Shown here one piece after another: positions 57,560 through 64,000 of a stretch of 64,000 bases of DNA (the first letter of the stretch is position 1; each line of letters starts with the position of its first letter). Both the position numbers and the translations under genes were made by a program. The notes beneath the pieces were generated by a model, which did not search any database, had not been told where the DNA came from, and was given only the letters and a program-made list of their open reading frames with translations. Source of the DNA: Cannabis sativa (Eukaryota; Streptophyta; Magnoliopsida; Rosales; Cannabaceae). The stretch lies in the NCBI RefSeq assembly GCF_029168945.1, contig NC_083607.1:31109257-31173256 (forward strand). The letters run 5' to 3'.

Positions 57560-59845
57560 TTTTGGTTGGCCAGGTTTAAATTCGACTTATGCTCGCTGAA
57601 TGGCCTCTTCCAGCTTGATGAAGCCATCTGCACGATCAAGGAAGTCACTCATAGAATCGACTAGTTCGTTTCTTTTGACATCCTTCCAAAGTTCTCCGAA
57701 GACTTCAATGCCCCCCAGTTAGGGGTGAGCAACGGTCGGTTTGGTTGGTTTTTTACACAAAAAAAATCCGAAATTTGGTTTTCGATTTTCATGGTTATAA
57801 TCCGAAAACTGACCGACCATTATACAAATGTAAAAAAATCGACCGTTTTAATCCACAGTTTCGTCGATTTAAACCGACCAAACCAAACATCATTTTTTTT
57901 TAAAAAAAAAATAAGTTTTTAAATTTTTTATAATTATTTGAAAACTAAAAAAATAAGAGTATTGTATCAAATATCATATAATTTAAGAATATAACTTTCT
58001 TAGTTAAATAAATAATGTAAAATAAACTTTTTTTAAATTTGTTCAAATTATTTGTCCTACTAATTTGGTAATGAGTTATATTAAAAAACTTGTATTATTT
58101 TATGAATGTGTATATATATTATGTAAATGCATCAAGCTATAATAAAATAAAGCAATGAATAATTGAGACTTTAAATAAAAAAGATATAAGTAAAACTAGT
58201 TTAATAAAATTTTATATTAAATATGTACAAAAATAATATATGTTTGGTCAGTTCTCGGTTTAATTGGTCTATTTTCCATTGACACTAAAACCGACCATGT
58301 TAAGGCAGTTTAAGCCGAAGGCGGTTTTTTCGGTTTTCAATTTTTTTGGTGTCGGTTTTTTTCATGTTCGGACAGTCGGTGTATCCGGTTTGGTCAGTTT
58401 TTTGGATTTTTTACTCACCCATACCCCCAGTATCGCGGTCAACTTCCCTTCTTTAGTCAACTGCGCAACCTTCACTGCCTCCGTCATGAATCTGCTTATG
58501 TAAGCTCGGAGAGGCTCTCCTGGCCTTTGCTTCACTTCGACCAGGTCTTCTAAATGCAACATGAGTTGGTGAGAAGAAGAGAATTGTTCATGGAATTCCG
58601 AGGGAAAAGCCTTCCAAGAGTTGAACCTTTCGAGTGTTTACTTGAAATACCACTGTTGGGAGGCTTCTGTGAGGGTGGCAGGAAAAACACTACAACATAC
58701 ATCTCCTCGTACTCCATGTAGGTCCATTTGCATTTCAAAATACTTAAGATGTGATAAGGGATCTTCCTTCCAAGTATACATCTTCCAAGTCAGCATCTTA
58801 AACTTGTGAGGCAACTCTAGGACATTGATCTTTGGGGAGAAAGCGGATCCACGTGCTCGGTCCAACTCGAGGTCATTGTTCTTCTGACTGGCTAGGCCTT
58901 GGAAAATATTTTTTAGTTCATCCAACTGTGCTGCACGAATGGATTAACTTGTTCAGCCTTTTTGCTGACTAGGGTCACGTCAGGATCTCTTTGAGCGGGA
59001 TTTTGAACACGACCCCTGGCTGAATAATTGGTGCAACATACTGCTCGTCTAGCCCTCTCCTTCTGTTGAGATCATCTCTGAGATCATGAGCTGTTCCCAA
59101 TCTATTAAATATAGATACACCAGGTTGTCTCAGTGACTGGTTGGTTTGACCGAGCAGTAGGCCGGAACCGTTAACTTGGGCGGAGTTATTAGGTATGACT
59201 TCTCCTAAAGAATTACATCGCTTGGCCCACAGGCGGAACCTGTGACCGAGGATTGAGCAGATGACTGTTTAGGGTTTGAGAAGCGTTCACGGCTTGATCT
59301 TCGTCTGACTCGCCCAACAGGATGATGGTTGTAGGTTGCTAGCTGGTAGCCTGATAGGCTCTTCGTATCAGCACGGTGCCCTGTCTTGTTCAGTCGTCAA
59401 TGGCTGCTTGCTGAGCCCTCAATGTTTCCATCTTTTTATCCCTCCATTCAGCGAACATACGCCTTTGCTCTTCAAATGCAAGATTCACCACAGCACGGAG
59501 CTCCTCCTAGTAATGACGCAAGGTATTAGTATGACCTTGCATGAGTCCAAGAGCAGCATGGAGGTTCTGGATCTTGGTGTCATCTCCAACGGTTGTTCAA
59601 ACATTTGTTGCTGGCAGAACTCCAGTATTGGGAATACCCTGATTGGCTCCTGAACTGGTATTTCCTGTCTCTTGCACACCAGGCGCAATTCCACTCAAAG
59701 GAGTCGTTACACCCTGACCTATGGTTGGCTGTTGTTCAATATTCGTGGCTAGTGGAACCCTTGCATTTCCTAGATTCTGCAGTGCGGGATCCACTGCTGG
59801 TGGATTTGCTGGATCGATTACACCTCTACGAGTCTGTACCACCAT
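57560..59845 (-). pseudogene. gag: Tat2 gag, interrupted by a MITE
   Basis: The start ATG at 59843-59845 (MVVQTRRGVIDPANPP) resembles the Tat1 gag start. The N-terminal linker is broken by stops; the capsid core is readable at 58362-58925 (FKMLTWKMYTWKEDPLSHL, ASQQWYFK, then a TAG, LVEVKQRPGEPLRAYISRF). A 704-bp MITE follows residues KLTAIL, and the capsid end (FGELWKDVKRNELVDSMSDF) continues below 57712. Removing the MITE and one target duplication rejoins the frame. Confidence 0.83.
57712..58431. mobile_element. hAT-type MITE with 8-bp target duplication
   Basis: The element is 57720-58423 (704 bp), flanked by CCCCCAGT at 57712-57719 and 58424-58431. The terminal inverted repeats are TAGGGGTGAGCAA on the left and TATGGGTGAGTAA on the right (reverse complement). 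Sub-terminal GGTCGGTTTGGTTGGTTTTT-like repeats occur in both orientations, and the centre is AT-rich. No transposase is encoded. The 8-bp duplication and the GGGTGAG-type ends point to the hAT superfamily. Confidence 0.88.
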
Positions 59846-59862
59846 CGCGTTTATGATTAAAT

Positions 59863-61721
59863 TGTTGGAAATATTTTACAAGGATCTTAGATTTACTAAC
59901 AAGTATGTTGTTTAACATCATAAATATGAACTTCTAAAATGATATGAAATAAACACATATAAAGTATAAGAAACATTACAGTGGTTGCAGTGGAATATAA
60001 TGTCTCCTTCCACTCAGATCTTTAACCCTTGTATCCTTTCTGTCGCTGAGTATGACCAAGATCTGAGCCCAAATGTCCTTCTCTTGAATCTGGATTCTTC
60101 ACAATCTTCCACACTATGATTCAGGTACCACTTGATGTACGTGGGCACTCACTCACTCACTCACTATAGGGTTCGATTTTCAGAAGAGAGAAAGAAAGAG
60201 AGATGGTGGCGGCTAGGTTTAGGAAGAAGGCTTTGAGTTTTCTCTTAATGTATGAGATGCATCATCTTTTTCCTGAAGCCATCACTACCTATTATAGTTT
60301 ACCACCTAGGGTTAGGTTAGATTTATTTGGCATTAAAATAATAAAAAAATAAATGATAAATACCCTACATAAGTCGCCGACCATGATTTAGGATAATGAG
60401 CCCCACTTTTGCAAATTTGCTATTTTATCATTTCTACATCTCATTTTCTCAAAAATACCAATTTTCCAATTTCACCATTTAAATGCCAATTCCAATTATT
60501 TAATAACTCAAACTTAATTATTAAATAATACTGTCATTTAATGTATTTATTAATTAGACTAACCAAAGTCTCTTAATTAACAAATAAACCCTAGAAGCTC
60601 TTTCTTCACAATTTAGCCCTTGCTTAGTGAAAATTCATAAACTAGACATAGTCTAATTTTAGAATTAAAATTGATTGATCAAAATCAATTAACTGAGTCT
60701 TACAAGTAGTATTGTCTCAACTAGTACGGGGACCATGGGCCTATATATCCGAGCTTCCAATAAGTAGACCAAAAACTTACTATGTAAATTCATTGACTTA
60801 TTAATTCCTTGTTGCATCGACGCAAAGAACTAGGAATTGCACAACGCTCTATATGTTCCACCATATAGATACGTTGTCAATTATCCATTGTTATAATCCC
60901 AATAATCAATGATCCTCTATAGATGATTTACATTGTATAGGGATTAAATTACCGTTACACCTTTCAATGTATTTTATCCTTAAAACACTTAGCCCCGTAT
61001 AATGATATTTCAACGAACTGAAATGAGTACTCAACCATTTATATGATACCCAAGCTCGAAGGAAATCATCATTTCACTTCTATTTGCTAGATAGAAGCTA
61101 TGGATTCCATATCTATGTTTAGCGCTCCCACTCAATTGCACTACCATGTTCCTAAAATGTACGTATCACCCTGACCAAAAAGTGGGTTTAACTACCAAAT
61201 CAAAGAACATGTATAATACTCCTGAGATCGAACCTAACAATATCAGGATTAAGATCATTTGATCAAGGATCAACTAGGTATATTGAATTGAATAGATATT
61301 ATGGTAAGTTTAATATATCTGAATCAAAGTTCAATATCGGTCCCTTCCGATGCATACTCCATGCATCCAACCCAAGCTTTAATTTAACCACTACCCTGGA
61401 AAGAACATAACACTTATCCAAGGTGCAAGTAAACTATGTTGTAGATTGTCATATCAGTTAAATCCTGTGTATTGATAAATCTAGGAATATATATCTAATC
61501 ACATAATCTTGATTACTTTCCACTGTGGTGACGACACAATAAACAAGAATATAAATGTGATATGGGTTTGGATGAATTTATAAATCAAATAAACAAGTAA
61601 ATGATAAAATGAACCAAATGACACACAAACAAGTGATGAAAATACTTCTGTTTCTTTATTGATATTTAAGAGATAAAGATTACATTGAAATGGAGTTTTA
61701 TTTAGGGCATAAAACCCAACA
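59863..61721 (-). repeat. 3' LTR of element E
   Basis: The LTR is 1859 bp; on the - strand it runs TGTTGGGTTTTATGCCC to ATTTCCAACA. It belongs to the same broad family as the solo LTR and the C LTRs (shared blocks such as GTGGGAGCGCTAAACATA and GGGTGATACGTACATTTT). Confidence 0.92.
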
Positions 61722-61734
61722 AACTCCCACTTGC
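61722..61734 (-). other. Polypurine tract of element E
   Basis: On the - strand GCAAGTGGGAGTT precedes the LTR start, as in elements A, C and D. Confidence 0.8.
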
Positions 61735-61776
61735 ACTAATATAAAATAATCAGTACATTTCAATTAATCCTAAATT

Positions 61777-62299
61777 TTAACGGTGCTTTTCAAATGCAGT
61801 TCCTGCAAAGACCTTGGTGAATGGATCAACTACGTTGTCCTCTGTGTCAACTTTTTCCACCAGTACATCCCCTCTTGCCACATATTCTCTAATGATGTGA
61901 TACTTCCTTTCGATATGCTTGCTTCTCTTGTGACTTCGAGGCTCCTTACTGTTGGCTAGGGCTCCAGTGTTATCACAAAGCAAAACCAATGGTTTTTCCA
62001 TTCCAGGGACGACACTGAGTCTAGTGAAGAACTTTCTAAGCCAGACAAGTTCTTTTGCAGCCTCTGCAGCAGCTATGTATTCTACCTCCATGGTCGAGTC
62101 TGAAATCACGGTTTTTTTAGCACTTCTCCAAACCACTGCTCCACCCCCAAGAGTAAATACCATCCCAGATGTCGATTTTCTGTCATCAAGATATGCCTGG
62201 AAATCTGAATCGGTATAGCCTACGGGATTTAAAGCACCACCCTTGTAGACTAACACGAATCGCCTTGTACTCTTCAAGTACTTCAAGATATGCTTAACA
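61777..62299 (-). pseudogene. pol: Copia RNase H, C-terminal end of pol (element E)
   Basis: RNase H motifs are PVGYTDSDFQAYLDDRKSTS (first aspartate), SDSTMEVEYIAAAEAAKEL (glutamate), LLCDNTGALANS (aspartate) and SKHIERKYHIIREYV, followed by the usual pol tail (VDTEDNVVDPFTKVF) and stop at 61777-61779. The reading frame is uninterrupted from 62286 and extends up to the break at 62300, where VKHILKYLKSTRRF is cut by LTR F. In intact copia elements this is the last 170 or so residues of a polyprotein of about 1300-1400 residues. Confidence 0.92.
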
Positions 62300-64000
62300 T
62301 GTTGGAATTATTTTACCAGGATCTATTTACTATCATGTATGTTGGATTAACAACCTAATATGAATTCTAAAACAATGAAAATAAACACATAAAAGTTAGA
62401 AAATCTTACAGTGGGTGTAGCGGAATATTATAACTCCTTCCGTTCAGATCTCTAGCCCTTGATTCCTTTCTGTAGCAGAGCATCACCATGATCTGAATCT
62501 GGATCTTCTTTTCTCCTTCTTTGATGCAGAATTTCCATAGTTTACATACTATGATTGAGATACCACTTGATGTGTGTGGGCACTACTCATCTCACAAGGA
62601 TTTCGAAATTTTCTCTCTTTTTCTCTCTTAATTTCGTGGCTTATGAAGCATACAAAGACATGCAAGAGAAGAGAACAAGGGTTGCTTTATATAGGGAAAA
62701 GGGAGAGCACAACTTTCCAAATAAACAGTTTCCTCTTTTACTGTGTAATTGATTAACTGCCTTATTTAGTGTGATCCACCACTTTCCTATTTTTGCTAGG
62801 TTTTGATTAGCAATTACATGGCAATTAAAATTGAAAATAATAATTGGGAAACATGCAAAGGGAGTGGCCGGACATAGAGGGAAATGGACCTCACTTGGAT
62901 TTTGCAGTTTCCTCAATTTTATTTCTACTTCTCCAAAAATGCCATTTTTCCAATTCTAATCATTTAAATGCCAAAAGTAATTATTTAATAAATAAAATAG
63001 ATTATTAAATAATATTGTCATTTAAAATATTTATTAATTTAGACATATAAAGTCTCTTAATTAATAAATAAACCTAGAATCTCTTTTCTTTACAATTTCG
63101 CCCTTGCTTAGTGAAAATTCATAAACTAGACATAGTCTAACTTTAGAATTATAATTGATTAATTAAAATCAATTAACTGAATCTTACAAGCAGTATGGTT
63201 TCAACTAGTATGGGGACCATGGGACTATATAATCAAGCTTCCAATAAGTCGAACCGAATTTACCAAGTAAATTCCCTAACTTATTAATTCCTTATTGAAT
63301 CCATACTTAGAACTTGGAATTGCACTCTTAGTCATATAGAACGCTCTATATGTTCCACGATATAGACACGTCATTAGTTATCCATTGTTATAACCCTAAT
63401 GTGATCAATGATCCTCTATATAGATGATCTACATTGAAAAGGCACTACTGTTACTGCTACACCTTCTATGTATTTTATCCTTAAAACACTTAACCCTGTA
63501 TAAATGATATTTCACCTAAGTGAAATGAGATCTCCACCATTTATCTTCGTTTGGGTAAGCTCGAAGGAAATCATCCTTTACTTCTATTTGTCAAATAGAA
63601 GCTATAGATTCCATATTTATGTTAGCGCTCCCACTCAATTGCATTACCGTGTTCCCAAAATGTACGTATCACCCTGACTGTCAAAAGTAGGCTTAACTAA
63701 CAAATCAAAGAACACGGATAACACTCTTGAGATTTAACCTAATCATATCAGGATTAAGATCATTTGATCTAGGATCAACAGGTGATATTGAATTGAATAG
63801 ATATTACGGTAAATTCTAATATATCTAATGAAAGTTTAGTATCAGTCCTTTCCGATGTATACTCCATACATCCGATGCTGGTAAACTTTGCCAATGTCCT
63901 GGAAAGGACATAACACTTTTCCAAGGTGTAAGAATACCTATCGCTGATTATACCATGTCAGTTTAAATCTAGTGTTTTGACAAATCAGGGAATAAACTTT
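62300..64000 (-). repeat. Copia LTR F, incomplete at window end
   Basis: On the + strand it starts TGTTGGAATTATTTTACC inside the element E pol and runs to the window end (1701 bp so far). A TATA-like TATATAAA on the - strand lies near 62688. The left flank is TAACA (62295-62299); the matching duplicate would be outside the window. It may be a solo LTR or the 3' LTR of a full element. Confidence 0.88.

Larger units (their letters stand above)
17837..59862 (-). mobile_element. Tat-type Ty3/gypsy element, old and split (Tat2)
   Basis: The remaining parts are an antisense ORF region (17837-20298 and 22192-22640, + strand), the integrase C-terminus (23290-23524), then pol (53338-57526) and gag (57560-59845) on the - strand. 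Its order and sequence parallel Tat1. No LTR of its own is left: on the left it abuts a copia LTR tail and on the right a copia LTR 17 bp upstream of the gag ATG. It hosts a solo LTR, element C with all of its passengers, and a MITE. Many stops and frameshifts show it is the oldest layer here. Confidence 0.88.
59863..62299 (-). mobile_element. Copia element E, 3' portion with pol remnant
   Basis: It reads right to left: the end of pol (RNase H, 61777-62299), polypurine tract (61722-61734) and 3' LTR (59863-61721). The left insertion edge is TAAAT|TGTTGG, 17 bp upstream of the Tat2 gag ATG. The element is interrupted at 62300 by another LTR, and the rest lies outside the window. It is the only copia pol in the window. 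Confidence 0.9.

Overview
The window is plant nuclear DNA made almost entirely of nested LTR retrotransposons. I found no host gene, rRNA, tRNA or CRISPR array. The evidence for a plant (most likely eudicot) is Ty3/gypsy pol of the chromodomain (Tekay/Del-like) and Tat types, Ty1/copia elements with initiator-Met-tRNA-like primer sites, very AT-rich spacers, plant-type introns and a hAT-type MITE. The LTR and gag sequences remind me of hemp/hop (Cannabaceae) repeats, but that is an impression and was not searched.

Layout, left to right. (1) 1-8749: gag-only copia element A on the + strand; its 5' LTR is cut by the window and its 3' LTR is truncated. (2) 8750-16723: chromodomain gypsy element (Gypsy1) on the - strand, truncated in both LTRs. 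(3) 16724-17836: two copia LTR pieces in opposite orientation whose ends form a long inverted repeat. (4) 17837-59862: the oldest layer, a decayed Tat-type gypsy element (Tat2) with gag-pol on the - strand and a spliced-looking antisense ORF on the + strand. It has been split by a solo copia LTR at 20299-22191 (TSD AAAGA), by copia-like element C at 23525-53337 (TSD ATGGG) and by a hAT MITE at 57720-58423 (TSD CCCCCAGT). (5) Inside C lie a young Tat element (Tat1, 26992-39315, TSD GATTC, LTRs about 98.5% identical by hand count) and a second gag-only copia element (D, about 41902-50187). (6) 59863-62299: the 3' end of a - strand copia element with real pol (RNase H), interrupted at 62300 by a further - strand copia LTR that runs off the window.

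How the parts relate. The copia LTRs (A, C, D, the solo LTR, E, F and the 16.7-17.8 kb pieces) look like one extended family. A and D carry only gag, C has lost even that, and E keeps part of pol, so A, C and D are probably non-autonomous elements mobilised by E-like relatives. Tat1 and Tat2 share an architecture of convergent gag-pol and antisense gene. In Tat1 the antisense gene is open for 985 codons with a TATA box and three good introns, whereas its gag-pol carries four lesions, one of which replaces the catalytic glutamate of integrase.

The most interesting signals are a GC-rich cluster of perfect hairpins at the same place downstream of the primer site in A, C and D (a candidate packaging or dimerisation element), and the Tat antisense gene with its own promoter and introns. 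All coordinates were read by eye; no alignment or database search was run.
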